64,000 nucleotides of DNA from Algoriphagus antarcticus (GCF_002150685.1 NZ_MSSW01000011.1:40122-104121), one strand, 5' to 3'. Positions 44,894 to 54,759 are shown, counted from the stretch's first letter. Numbers and translations are program-made. The notes: generated by a model from the letters alone, not told the origin.

Positions 44894-46045
44894 ATGATTC
44901 ATAGAGCAATAGAGAAACCATTCTTGAAATCTGTCTCACAATTTGCTGTGACTGGAATAGTTGGACCTAGGCAGGCTGGCAAAACTACGTTAGTAAAACA
45001 GTCTTTAAAAGATCTAAATGCACTATATCTTGATCTCGAAAAGAATTCAGACATCAACAAACTGAATGATCCTGAATTATTCTTCTCCCAAAACCAAGAA
45101 AAAACAATTGTGTTGGATGAGATCCAACATCAACCTGCCATTTTTCCTTTGCTGAGAGCTGTAATCGATGAAAACAGAAAACCGGGAAGATTTATAATAC
45201 TTGGCTCTGCTTCACCTACCTTACTTCGTCAAAGTTCTGAAAGTTTGGCCGGGCGGATCAACTACCTGGAAATGACTCCGCTTTCTATTTTGGAAACTAC
45301 TGATAAAATAACACCCCAAGATCTCTGGATTTATGGAGGGTTTCCTGAGCCTGCATTGTCAAAGGATTCGGACTTTGTCCAAGATTGGTACCGCAGTTTC
45401 ACCACGAGTTACATTCAGCGAGATTTACCACAATATGGATTACCAGCAGATCCTAGGGTAACAAGGCAGTTTTTGATGATGATTGCCTCAGCACATGGAG
45501 GGGTGCTCAGCTATGCAACTTTTGCCAAGTCATTAGGGTTGACCGCGCCCACGATCAAAACTTATCTTAGTTTTCTTCTAGATGCATTTCTATTGAGAGA
45601 GTTACCCGCTTGGTCAGTCAACACAAAAAAGCGGCTCGTCAAATCTCCTAAACTGTATTTTCGTGATACGGGAATGCTACACTATTTGCTTGGGATCAAG
45701 AACATGGAAAGCATCTTTGGTAATATCGTTTTAGGCAGTTCGTGGGAAGCTTTTGTCATCAACCAAACTGCAGCGGTATTAAAATCTGATGACGAAATGT
45801 ACTTCTATCGTACGCAAGACGGTTCCGAAATTGACCTCCTAATTCGACGCAATAACCGATGGCTGGCAGCAGCAGAAATTAAGTTCAGCGTAAATCCCAC
45901 ACTCACCAAAGGGACTTATTTAGCGATGGAAGATCTGGGAATCGAACTACTACATGTCGTTATCCCTAGAGAAGAGAATTACCCAATGGCAAAAAACATT
46001 CAGGTAGTAGGGCTTGCTCATTTCATTCAAGCGATTTCTGGCTAA
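44894..46045 (+). CDS. DUF4143 family AAA ATPase, copy 1
   Basis: A 383-residue ATPase with Walker A GPRQAGKTT (24-32), Walker B TIVLDEIQ (about 73-80), an arginine-sensor region (FIILGSASPTLLRQSSESLAGR), a winged-helix part (SYATFAKSLGLTAPTIKTYLSFLLDAFLL) and a C-terminal DUF4143 part. The latter has SEIDLLIRRNNRWLAAAEIKFS, which follows the PD-(D/E)xK nuclease-like pattern (Asp...Glu-x-Lys). Cellular role of the family is unknown; it is common, sporadic and probably horizontally exchanged. It sits between propeller lipoprotein genes in opposite orientation. A perfect palindrome precedes the start. Confidence 0.85.
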   Translation: MIHRAIEKPFLKSVSQFAVTGIVGPRQAGKTTLVKQSLKDLNALYLDLEKNSDINKLNDPELFFSQNQEKTIVLDEIQHQPAIFPLLRAVIDENRKPGRFIILGSASPTLLRQSSESLAGRINYLEMTPLSILETTDKITPQDLWIYGGFPEPALSKDSDFVQDWYRSFTTSYIQRDLPQYGLPADPRVTRQFLMMIASAHGGVLSYATFAKSLGLTAPTIKTYLSFLLDAFLLRELPAWSVNTKKRLVKSPKLYFRDTGMLHYLLGIKNMESIFGNIVLGSSWEAFVINQTAAVLKSDDEMYFYRTQDGSEIDLLIRRNNRWLAAAEIKFSVNPTLTKGTYLAMEDLGIELLHVVIPREENYPMAKNIQVVGLAHFIQAISG

Positions 46046-46084
46046 CCACCTTTGCCCCTCTCATTTATCTGCCGATAGCGAGAG

Positions 46085-46165
46085 ATTTAACACTCTGCTC
46101 AAAACCTTCGAGGTTCAAAAAAAACCTCAATGGTTATCAAACTCCGTTGCGCCGTAGCGCCGTGG
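46085..46165. repeat. GC-rich dispersed repeat, second copy
   Basis: CTTCGAGGTTCAAAAAAAACCTCAATGGTTATCAAACTCC (in pieces: CTTCGAGGTT, AAAAAAAACCTC, GGTTATCAAACTCC) followed by GTTGCGCCGTAGCGCCGTGGCGAG. This is the reverse-orientation relative of 14684-14760 and matches 47393-47475 in order of blocks. It falls in the 130-base gap between the ATPase gene and a broken lipoprotein gene. Confidence 0.6.
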
Positions 46166-46176
46166 CGAGCAAAAGA

Positions 46177-47282
46177 CTACTCTGGTATTCTCGCATAGAT
46201 AATTACTGGATTAGAATCTTCTGTCAGATTAGATAAAGAAGCTTTAGCTTCATCACTAAGATTTAGATTTTCACTATTACTCACCAAATAAGGTGAATAG
46301 GCAATAAATACAAGTTGATTTCCTTCGATCCCAATTGGTGTACTAAAATATCCTTGCTCGTCTTCATCAATCTCTATCTTGAACTCTTTGTTGGTTGACT
46401 TATTCCAGATATATAATTCCTTTTTCCGATCTCTCTCTTTTTGCGTAGCGACAATTGCAATAAAGTACTTCTCCGTATCGAATAAATGAGATAAATCCGA
46501 AAACCCTTGCTTGCTGATCATCTCAAACCCCGCAAAGGCATCCATCTCCCAGTATTTTTCAGGAACAGTAGTCGCTCCAAAATTAAATCTGTACAATTCC
46601 CTCAAAGAATCTCCCTTGCTCAATTCATACACGCTTGTCTTAAAAGACTCCCTAAAAAGCACTGCTTCATTTCCCTCAAAAAATGATTGCTCACCAATAG
46701 GAAGCATTTTATCATTGAAATCATTCGGTAGCAATTTCTTCTTCACCTTACCATCCCCATCGGTAACAAACAATCTATGATCGCCAGCCACCATATTATA
46801 ACTGCTGTAAAACCACATTTCATCGCTTGGCATGATGTAAAAAGTAGTGGCATTCAGATCAATGGGTATAGAACCAACTAGTTCTCCAGACTTTTTGAAC
46901 GTGTGCACCTGAAGGGAATTGCCCATTCCTGTATTCACTTTCAAATCATCCCCGACTAGCCTAAACTCGGAAATCCCTGTTATTTGCCCTGGGCTTCACC
47001 GATCTCAGCCACTTCCCCCAAGAGCTTTCCTTCATTGGAAAAATGGTGAATTCCTGTTGGGCGCTCGTAATTCATTACAAAAAATCCTTCTTCGTCGTAC
47101 ATCACTTTGAGGTATTCGCCTAAAAGCGCTGAAGAATCAGACTCCAAAGGAATAGCTTTTTCGATCAGCAAATCAGCCGAAACCTTCTCCAAAGCTCCAA
47201 AATCAATCAATCTCACCGCTTCAGGCTCCTTCTCACTACAGCCGATTACGGCCAAAAATGCAAATGCTAGGAATTTTTTCAT
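46177..47282 (-). pseudogene. Six-bladed beta-propeller lipoprotein gene split by a frameshift
   Basis: Two frames make one protein. The upstream part (46980-47282) has a lipoprotein signal (MKKFLAFAFLAVIGC, Cys15) and runs to AEIGEAQGK then TAA. The downstream frame (46177-46974) resumes as GQITGISEFRLVGDDLKVNTGMG, and continues through propeller strands to IIYARIPE. Lacking one base in the GAAGCCCAGGGC stretch near 46987-46998, the motif that should read GE(A/G)PGQITGISEF, typical of the first blade in this family, is broken. Function of the intact family is unknown. Either decayed or a sequencing error. Upstream of the DUF4143 gene, same strand as the other propeller genes. Confidence 0.7.
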
Positions 47283-47392
47283 GAGATAGAATTTAGAGTC
47301 AAAACTTTGATAAATCGGTAATAAGTAAAATGCTAAAATTTTTGCTCCCTTGCGCCTTGGCGGGAGATTTTAAAATATATCAATTCAAAACC

Positions 47393-47475
47393 CTCGAGGA
47401 GATTCCTCCTCCTACTTCGTTGGAATGACACCTCAAAGGTTATCCAACTCCGCTGCGTCGCCACGCCGCCGCCAG
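47393..47475. repeat. Dispersed repeat copy running into an RND permease gene
   Basis: CCCTCGAGGAGATTCCTCC, then ACACCTCAAAGGTTATCCAACTCC and GCTGCGTCGCCACGCCGCC, in the same block order as 46085-46165. The gene at 47433 ends inside it: its stop and last about 12 codons lie within the repeat. Confidence 0.55.
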
Positions 47476-50400
47476 AAAAACCATTTACGCCGCGCCTTCT
47501 TTACAGAAACAGAGTCGTCGCGCCATTGCGCCTCCACGAGCCCCTTCTTCTTCCACAGCAACACCGGCAGCACCCAAAACACCCCAATCATACTGAATAT
47601 CAATCCACCAATGGTACCTATCGCCAGTGAAAACCAGAAAACCTCGTTTTGCCCTTCCATAATAAATGGAATCAACCCAAAACAAGTGGACATAATCGTC
47701 AGCAAAATCGGAATTGCTTTTCCGGCTACAGACTTCAATACATTTCGATTATAAAGTCCTTTATCTCGATTATTCAAATCATTGACGATGAATATCCCAG
47801 CGTTCACCGCCAATCCTCCCAGCATCACGAAGGCAGCATAACCGCCCTGATCAAAGTAAAAATCGAAGAGCGAAAAGATCAGAAACAAACCGATGAAACT
47901 AATTGGGATGATCACAATGATATAAATCGGTTGCTTTAGGTTCTCAAATAAAACTGCGCAAATCATAAAAATTCCAATAATCAGCAACCCTAACAACGAA
48001 TACTGACGCTTCTGTTGATCATAGTTCCAGTTATACGATTCCTTCTTGGCTTCATATCCGATAGGCATAATCTGCTTCATCTCCGCCAGCACTTCTTCGA
48101 GATATTCATTACCAAACTTCCCAGAACCCATGTACTCAAAAGCTACAATTCTTATGTACTGTCTATCTTCTTTGTGAAGTGAATTGGTAGTACTTTCCTT
48201 AGTCAAGGTGCCATAATCAGAGATTTTAAAAATCTTATTCTCTCCACCTATCAGTCCCTTCTGTTCCATATCAAACTTGCTGAAATCACCGGATTTTCGT
48301 TCGCGGATTACCAATCCATAGTTTTTGTTCTCCAAAGTCAATAAAGTTGATGCGCCTCTTGGCTTGGACATATCTTGCAAAGCTGTAATCACCTCGTATT
48401 GATTGGTTTGTCCTAGCGCGATTTTATTCTGATCCAGACGAAGTACATATTCTTCTGTTTTCTGCTCACCATATCCTGCCCGCTCATTGGTTTTCACTTC
48501 CTGGATTCGCTTATGTGCCAAAAGCTTTTCTGCCAACACATTTGCCTGTCGCTCCAACTCATCGAAGTTATATCCTTTCATTTTCACCCGATAACTTGGA
48601 ATCTGATCGCTGGATCCTCCGGTGTAAAAACCTTGTCCTACTCCATAGACGTTCCACTGTGCGCCACTCCAATCTGTTGACTTTACAGATAGTTTTCCTT
48701 TCAGTTGATAGGGCAAAGCCCCTTTTTCGTAAGCTTCCTTGAAAGTGATCTCAATCCGAGCGCTTTGCCCAGAACTCACCGTAGTCACAAACTGATCTAT
48801 CCCCTCCACATCCTGCAGGTATGACTCAAATTCACGCATGATAAAGTCCATTTGCTCCAGCGTGTTCCCAAACGGCAATCGGCAGGTAACATAAAGTCTT
48901 GTCTTGGTAGCCTCGCGATAGCCACTTTTTTCGTACACACCACGTACGAACATCCGCATGGAACCTCCCAGCGCTTTGTCCACATACGGTCGTACCTCCT
49001 CTTGATAGAATGCATTTCCCACCGTCTTGTTATACCATTCGTGCTCATCCCATTTGGCAGGAAGAAAAAATATGGGCAGTCCGAAAAGTAAGATCAGAAG
49101 AGTAATAAATGTCTTTCGGTATTTCGCTGTCCATCCTATTCCTCTTTCATAGCTGCGCAAAGCTTTGACACGCTTTCTCAACTTCGGAATGGTCAATTTT
49201 CGACCTTGCCTTACTGACTCTTTGAACATCACCTGATAAAAAGCAGGAGTAAATACCAAAGCTATCAACAATGAAATTCCTAACATCACAGAAACCACGA
49301 TAGAGAATTCAGTCAGGTTTTTTCTTTCATCTTCTGGTAGAAAAAACACAATCATCAGCGCCGCAATGGTCGTGAGCGATGCTGCTAAAAGCGCTAAGAA
49401 AACCCGACGGTTTTTGTGCTTGTGCAGGTGATCGATCATAATGATCGCATTGTCTACGATCAAGCCGAAACTAATCGTCAACCCAGCCAAAGAATACATG
49501 TGAATATCTACTTTGAGAAAATATAGTACAATGGCACAAAGGCTGAGATTTGCCAAAATCCCCAAAAATAATATGCTCAGGTATTTAATATTTCTATTGA
49601 TCAGAAAAATAAATACCACCAAAATCAGGATCGAAAGTCCAGATCTCTTGTAGATCTTATTCAGTTCCTTTTCTAAGAATTCGGTGTCGTCATTTTCTAA
49701 GCGAACTTCAAAACCAGCGGGAAGCTGTTCCCGTGCATTTTGGATGGCAAGTTTTAGGTTTTGCGCCAGCAAGACCTTATTCACTCCGTCACGGTTATAT
49801 ACCGATAGTGTCACTGAGTTATTGCCGTTGATTCGGAAGTATCTATTTGCTTCGGCTTCTTCCAACGTCAAGCTTGCCACATCGCGGAGTCGGACTTCCA
49901 TTCCATCCATTTCGCTCACCACCAAGATTTCTAGTTGATCCTTATCCTTCAGAGAGCGATCCACTTGGACGAAGAGCGTTTGGCCTTGGCTATTCATCAC
50001 CGCGCCTGGATAAGTTAACCCAAAGGCTCTCCTGATACTTGTCTCCAGCTGACTTCTAGTGATACCAAAAGCCTGCATCTTTTGGATGTCGTAGGTAACG
50101 AAAAGTTGTAAATCATTTGCGCCTCGGACATCGACTTCCTCTACTTCATCAAAGCGGGTGAGTGCTGGTTTCAGGATATCCTCGGCTATTTTTTTTATTT
50201 CAAAAGATGCAAAAGGACCATTCACACTGTAAGTTAAAATCGCACTTTTTTGGTCTGATCTTGCCTGAGAAGTTTGAGTGACAGTGGGATAACCTACCCG
50301 CTGATCCATTTGTGGATAAATCTGTCGAATCATGGAAGAAATCTCAAACTTCTTCATCTCCATATCTGCCTTCTTATCGAAAGTCAGGTTGATCTCTCCT

Positions 50401-50639
50401 CCATCGTAACTGGAGGTAGAGGTAATCTCTTTCAATTCAGAGAGTCGGGAAAATGCACCTTCCAAGGGAGAGGTTGCGAGTTTTTCCACAATTTCCGGAG
50501 AAGCATTGTTAATACTATAACCTATGGACAAAACCGACGAGCGTTCCTTGGGATTCAAATCCACAGAAAGCAAGGGGATCACTGCCAATCCTAGAATTGA
50601 AACGACTACAAAGACTATCAGAATTCTGAATGGAGTCAT
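47433..50639 (-). CDS. RND efflux transporter permease (AcrB-like), second subunit
   Basis: A 1068-residue inner-membrane permease of the RND superfamily, with the two periplasmic porter loops (about 35-335 and 560-880) and 12 helices in two groups (about 340-490 and 890-1040). Helix 4 reads LAGLTISFGLIVDNAIIMIDHLHK: the canonical Asp-Asp pair is Asp-Asn. It starts one base after the stop of the permease gene upstream. The last residues, KKARRKWFFWRRRGDAAELDNL, are highly basic and partly encoded by a dispersed repeat. It exports small molecules with the adaptor encoded at 53689; the substrate is unknown. Two permeases may form a heteromeric pump. Confidence 0.9.
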   Translation of the reverse strand: MTPFRILIVFVVVSILGLAVIPLLSVDLNPKERSSVLSIGYSINNASPEIVEKLATSPLEGAFSRLSELKEITSTSSYDGGEINLTFDKKADMEMKKFEISSMIRQIYPQMDQRVGYPTVTQTSQARSDQKSAILTYSVNGPFASFEIKKIAEDILKPALTRFDEVEEVDVRGANDLQLFVTYDIQKMQAFGITRSQLETSIRRAFGLTYPGAVMNSQGQTLFVQVDRSLKDKDQLEILVVSEMDGMEVRLRDVASLTLEEAEANRYFRINGNNSVTLSVYNRDGVNKVLLAQNLKLAIQNAREQLPAGFEVRLENDDTEFLEKELNKIYKRSGLSILILVVFIFLINRNIKYLSILFLGILANLSLCAIVLYFLKVDIHMYSLAGLTISFGLIVDNAIIMIDHLHKHKNRRVFLALLAASLTTIAALMIVFFLPEDERKNLTEFSIVVSVMLGISLLIALVFTPAFYQVMFKESVRQGRKLTIPKLRKRVKALRSYERGIGWTAKYRKTFITLLILLFGLPIFFLPAKWDEHEWYNKTVGNAFYQEEVRPYVDKALGGSMRMFVRGVYEKSGYREATKTRLYVTCRLPFGNTLEQMDFIMREFESYLQDVEGIDQFVTTVSSGQSARIEITFKEAYEKGALPYQLKGKLSVKSTDWSGAQWNVYGVGQGFYTGGSSDQIPSYRVKMKGYNFDELERQANVLAEKLLAHKRIQEVKTNERAGYGEQKTEEYVLRLDQNKIALGQTNQYEVITALQDMSKPRGASTLLTLENKNYGLVIRERKSGDFSKFDMEQKGLIGGENKIFKISDYGTLTKESTTNSLHKEDRQYIRIVAFEYMGSGKFGNEYLEEVLAEMKQIMPIGYEAKKESYNWNYDQQKRQYSLLGLLIIGIFMICAVLFENLKQPIYIIVIIPISFIGLFLIFSLFDFYFDQGGYAAFVMLGGLAVNAGIFIVNDLNNRDKGLYNRNVLKSVAGKAIPILLTIMSTCFGLIPFIMEGQNEVFWFSLAIGTIGGLIFSMIGVFWVLPVLLWKKKGLVEAQWRDDSVSVKKARRKWFFWRRRGDAAELDNL

Positions 50640-50640
50640 A

Positions 50641-53600
50641 TTAGGCGGCTTTCAAAGATTTCTTAGAAACAGTAAACCAATATGCCAATGGCACAAAATA
50701 CAAAGCAGTGAGTGTACCGATAGTCAAGCCCCCGATCACCGCATAAACCAATGGTCGCTGCAAATCAGCTCCCAATCCACTGCTAAATACAATAGGAATC
50801 AAAGCTAAAATCGTCGTGATCGACGTCATCAGAATAGGCTTGAGACGAATCTGTCCAGCTTTATGAAGCGCCATTTCCAGTGCTTCCGCAGCCGAAATCG
50901 TATCTGACTCTACATAAGTTACACGCAGGCGGTTGATCGTATCGATCTTCAAAATCGCGTCATTCACCATGATCCCCAGCATCACAACCAGGCCGATGGC
51001 AGACATCACATTCAGCGAAGCTCCACAAATCCAGAGCACCAAAAATGCTCCTCCGATTCCCAAAGGAAGGGTGAATACGACTATCAGAGGCTGGATAAAA
51101 CTCTCAAACTGCGCAGCCAAAATGAAGTATAGCAGCAATACTGAAATCAATAAGATTCCGATCAATTGACGAATATTTTCCCTGTCTCTAAAATACTGAC
51201 CGACGACAGTCACGCCTAGATTCTTATCCTGCCCCCAGCGATTGTATGCACTCGCATTCTCATCAGGATTCTCGGCAGTCACATTCAGCGATTGATAAAT
51301 CCCGCCCTTATCTGCCGTCACATATTTGTAATGATCCTCGTATTGATACTCTACGAATTCACCGAGAATGTAAGAAGTCGTATCAGAAGCAACAACCCTG
51401 GTATTGCGCAGTATGTCTTCAAATCTCGCATTCGGCTCTTTCAAACGAATCGGAGTGATCTCTCCAAACCGTCTGATATCTGTGATGGTGAAGCTGCCAA
51501 AAAGCTTGGCAATCTGATTTTGTACCGCATCCACAGGAATCTGATAGGTAGCCATTTTATCTGCTCGCAGCGTAAAGACTACCGATGCTTCTTTCTGCAA
51601 TCCCGGGCCACGCTCCCATTCCTGAGTTGGAAATTGGCTGAGCCAAGGATCCATCTTAGTCTCTGGCACAGGCTTTTTTGCCCCCAGATCTTTCCACCTC
51701 ACTTCGTAAAATGGCATGTTAGAATTGAATAACTGATCAAAAGCATTGGGTGCATCGCCCAGCGTAAATGATGCTTCTGGATAATTCTTCTTCAGGTTAG
51801 CTTCCAATTCTTTAATAGAGGATTCTTTTTCTTCTACCGTAGGAAAAAGGAAATAAAGCAAGGCCTGCTGTATAGAGTTCTCACCATCGAAAAGCAAGAA
51901 TTGTTTTACCCCAACATCCGCTTCAGCCTGAGAATAACTTCCTTCCAGACTTTTCAAAAGTGTAACCACACGATCTCGATTTTCAGCAACAGAAATCGGC
52001 TCACTCCAGTCCACATCAAGCGTAGCATCCAGCTTTTCGATTTCTGGCAAACCGGTCGTATCTAGCAAAAGACTAACGGCCAATCCAAGCGGGATAAGAA
52101 GTAAAAATACTGCTATAGCCGTTTTTCTGCTTCCGGTGACTTTGCGATAGCCAAACTCATACAAATCTAAAACCTTGCTGAAAAACGCTCCTTCTCCGTC
52201 ATCGTAAGCTTTTTTGCTCCGGGAGAACATCAGGAAATAAAGCATGGGCAGCAGAATAAAAGCCACTGCAAGAGAAACCGACAGAATAGCTGTCACTGCC
52301 ACTGCCTGATCAAAGAACAGCGCACCGGAAATCCCGCTCAAAAATACCAGCGGTACAAATACCGCAAGCGTAGTAAGTACGGAACTGACAAGCGCTCCCA
52401 TGACTTCATTCACACCTTCCACGCAGGCTTCGAAAATCGGCAGGCCACTCTCCCGCTTTCGGGTGATATTATCCAAAACAATGATCGCATTATCAATCAG
52501 CATCCCGATTCCGAGCGCCAAACCCGAAAGGGAAATGATGTTTATTGAAATATCAAAAAAGTAGAAAATTAAGAAACTGATCAGCAAGGAAGACGGCAAA
52601 CTGATCCCTATGATGAGCGGAAGCCTGTAGTCTTTCATAAAGAGAAAAAGCACCGCAAACGCGAAAACACCTCCAAAAAGCAAGGATGTTTCCAAATTAG
52701 AAATCGCTGCATTCAAGAGACTTGACTGATCTTGAGTAAGCTCAAATTCCACCTGCGGATAATCCTCCTTGAACAGTTCAAGACCTTTTTTCAATTCAGG
52801 AATTAGCTCATTCATTTTGGCGGAAGCCTGCTTGTGAACAGTAATGACCAAACTTTCCTCCGTTCCGAAAAGATGATAACCCAGCGTCTCCTGCGTTTCA
52901 TAGCCTACCTCGGCCAGTTTCCCCAGTGGAATAATCACTCCCGAAGAGGCCGCCACTGGTAAGCTCTCGATATCTTTGGGAGTATCCACTCTAGTCGCCA
53001 GGCGAAGGTAATAGCGGAATTGACCGTCTTTCACAGAGATCCCTGGAAGCTCAGAATTACCGGATTGAATTGCCGAAATCACGTTTTGCTGCGTCATTCC
53101 CAGCGCCGACAAAGCCTCCTCGTTTGGCTTCACCGTGATAATCCGCTCCTTTTTTCCGTTGATATCTACCAGTGAAACTCCAGGCAACTGCTCTATTCTT
53201 TTCTTCAAGACATTTTCTGCAAGCAAACTCACTTCTACTTCATCCGCTCCTTCTTTTGGCACCACCTGCACCCGCGCAACTGGTATATCAGAAGTGTTGA
53301 TTCGGATGACTTCAGGGCGTCCCAGATCTTCAGGTAACCCATTTGTCAATCGGTCTATTTTCTCATTGACATCAATATAGGCCAACTCCATTTTGGTACT
53401 GTAATCAAACGTCAATCTGATCGTCCCTACTTCTGATCCTGCTTTAGAATCCATTTCTTCCAAGCCATTCAAAGTGATCAAACCTTCTCGGATTGGGTTC
53501 AAAACATTTTGCTCGATAGCTTCAGGAGAAGCATTCGGATAGCTGACTTTCACCACTATCTGTGGCACATCGATCGGTGGCAAAAGCGAAATAGGCAGCG

Positions 53601-53685
53601 TGCGCAAGACGATGAAGGCAAAAACCATCAGCGCCATAAAAGTCATAAAAACTGCAATCGGCCGGGCCAGTAAAAATCTAACCAT
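50641..53685 (-). CDS. RND efflux transporter permease (AcrB-like), first subunit
   Basis: A 1014-residue RND permease. It starts RFLLARPIAVFMTFMALMVFAFIVLRTLPISLLPPIDVPQIVVKVSYPNASPEAIEQNVLNPIREGL, has helix 4 SGLALGIGMLIDNAIIVLDNITRKRE, again with one Asp then Asn, and LVVMLGIMVNDAILKIDTINRLR in helix 10-11. It is full length for the family. It follows the adaptor gene by three bases and the second permease gene by one base, forming a tight operon. Paired permeases suggest a heteromeric pump like MdtBC, though assembly cannot be shown from sequence. Confidence 0.92.
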   Translation of the reverse strand: MVRFLLARPIAVFMTFMALMVFAFIVLRTLPISLLPPIDVPQIVVKVSYPNASPEAIEQNVLNPIREGLITLNGLEEMDSKAGSEVGTIRLTFDYSTKMELAYIDVNEKIDRLTNGLPEDLGRPEVIRINTSDIPVARVQVVPKEGADEVEVSLLAENVLKKRIEQLPGVSLVDINGKKERIITVKPNEEALSALGMTQQNVISAIQSGNSELPGISVKDGQFRYYLRLATRVDTPKDIESLPVAASSGVIIPLGKLAEVGYETQETLGYHLFGTEESLVITVHKQASAKMNELIPELKKGLELFKEDYPQVEFELTQDQSSLLNAAISNLETSLLFGGVFAFAVLFLFMKDYRLPLIIGISLPSSLLISFLIFYFFDISINIISLSGLALGIGMLIDNAIIVLDNITRKRESGLPIFEACVEGVNEVMGALVSSVLTTLAVFVPLVFLSGISGALFFDQAVAVTAILSVSLAVAFILLPMLYFLMFSRSKKAYDDGEGAFFSKVLDLYEFGYRKVTGSRKTAIAVFLLLIPLGLAVSLLLDTTGLPEIEKLDATLDVDWSEPISVAENRDRVVTLLKSLEGSYSQAEADVGVKQFLLFDGENSIQQALLYFLFPTVEEKESSIKELEANLKKNYPEASFTLGDAPNAFDQLFNSNMPFYEVRWKDLGAKKPVPETKMDPWLSQFPTQEWERGPGLQKEASVVFTLRADKMATYQIPVDAVQNQIAKLFGSFTITDIRRFGEITPIRLKEPNARFEDILRNTRVVASDTTSYILGEFVEYQYEDHYKYVTADKGGIYQSLNVTAENPDENASAYNRWGQDKNLGVTVVGQYFRDRENIRQLIGILLISVLLLYFILAAQFESFIQPLIVVFTLPLGIGGAFLVLWICGASLNVMSAIGLVVMLGIMVNDAILKIDTINRLRVTYVESDTISAAEALEMALHKAGQIRLKPILMTSITTILALIPIVFSSGLGADLQRPLVYAVIGGLTIGTLTALYFVPLAYWFTVSKKSLKAA

Positions 53686-53688
53686 GGC

Positions 53689-54759
53689 TTATTCTTTTAC
53701 GATTTGAACCGGAGCTTGGTGTGCAAGTTGTAGGTTATTGGAAGTGATTACAGTACTGTTTTCCTCGACACCATCGAGAATCTCCACTTCCTCTCCATTG
53801 TCTTTGCCTACTTCTACATAGTTCCATTTGGACTCTTTGTTTTCTATGGTAAATACCACTGCTCTACCAGATCTGTAAACTAACGCGTCCTTTGGAACTA
53901 CCAAAGAATTATTTTGAGGAGCGCGGATAACTGCCCGTGCATTCATGCCTGGAAGGAGATTTTTGTTGGCTGCCAGTGTAATAGAAACCTGGACGAGTCC
54001 ACTTTCATCTACTTTGGGATTGATCCCAGTGACTCTACCATTCAGAGCAGTTTGGGTATTAGAAATAGGATAGACTTCTGCTTTTTGATTGATGGAAATA
54101 AGGCTAATATCAGATTCCAGCACTTTTACCTTTAGGATAAATTCGCTTGTTCCCAGAATTTGACAAAGCTCTGTATTGGCCGCGACTAAACTTCCTGCTT
54201 TGTATTTGAGGTCTGCCACTTGTCCTGAAATTGGCGCTTTCACCACACTTCGGTCAAACGCCATTTGGGCTTCTCTAAGCTCTACTTCTGAAAGAAAGAC
54301 CCCGTTCTTAGCTTTAAGCTGTTCATCCACGATGGCTTTTTCCTCAGTACGATCGGAAGCAAAAAGATCAGGGAAGCCAAACTTGGCAGATTCGTACTGC
54401 GCATTTGCATTTCGAAGGGAAATCTTAGCTTTTTCGAGCCTGAACTCCGACTCTGTCGGATCCAGCTTGGCAATGATGTCACCTTTCTTGACGAACTGTC
54501 CTTCCCGGACATTCACTTCGAGGAGATACCCAGCTTGCTCTATCACAGCCAAGACTTCGGAGCCAGCTTCAAGTTTGCCGGTAGCATTAATTAGATAATC
54601 GAAGCTTTTGCGCTCAGCTGTGGCGATATTCACCTCTGTGGCGGCGACTTCGTTTCTAAAGGATTCTGTAGGGGCTTCTTCGACCTTTTCCTTATCTTCC
54701 TGACATGCGGAAAACAGGACTATTAAAAAACCGAAAAGTATAAGAGTAGAGTTTTTCAT
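53689..54759 (-). CDS. RND efflux periplasmic adaptor (membrane fusion) lipoprotein
   Basis: A 356-residue adaptor. A lipoprotein signal (MKNSTLILFGFLIVLFSAC, Cys19) anchors it. The lipoyl-like part is split as usual (ATGKLEAGSEVLAVIEQAGYLLEVNVREGQFVKKGDIIAKLDPTE, then SVVKAPISGQVADLKYKAGSLVAANTELCQI), with a helical hairpin between and a beta-barrel and membrane-proximal domain after (LLPGMNARAVIRAP, GRAVVFTIENKESKWNYVEVGKDNGEEVEILDGVEENSTVITSNN). It connects the two permeases encoded immediately downstream to an outer-membrane channel. No TolC-type gene is present in this window. Confidence 0.92.
   Translation of the reverse strand: MKNSTLILFGFLIVLFSACQEDKEKVEEAPTESFRNEVAATEVNIATAERKSFDYLINATGKLEAGSEVLAVIEQAGYLLEVNVREGQFVKKGDIIAKLDPTESEFRLEKAKISLRNANAQYESAKFGFPDLFASDRTEEKAIVDEQLKAKNGVFLSEVELREAQMAFDRSVVKAPISGQVADLKYKAGSLVAANTELCQILGTSEFILKVKVLESDISLISINQKAEVYPISNTQTALNGRVTGINPKVDESGLVQVSITLAANKNLLPGMNARAVIRAPQNNSLVVPKDALVYRSGRAVVFTIENKESKWNYVEVGKDNGEEVEILDGVEENSTVITSNNLQLAHQAPVQIVKE

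Noticed and set aside
51292..51732. 146-codon plus-strand frame inside the first RND permease gene
   Set aside because: Antisense shadow of a conserved permease with low-quality residue usage; no domain pattern.
54176..54598. 140-codon plus-strand frame opposite the RND adaptor gene
   Set aside because: Ser/Ala-rich shadow of the adaptor coding strand.
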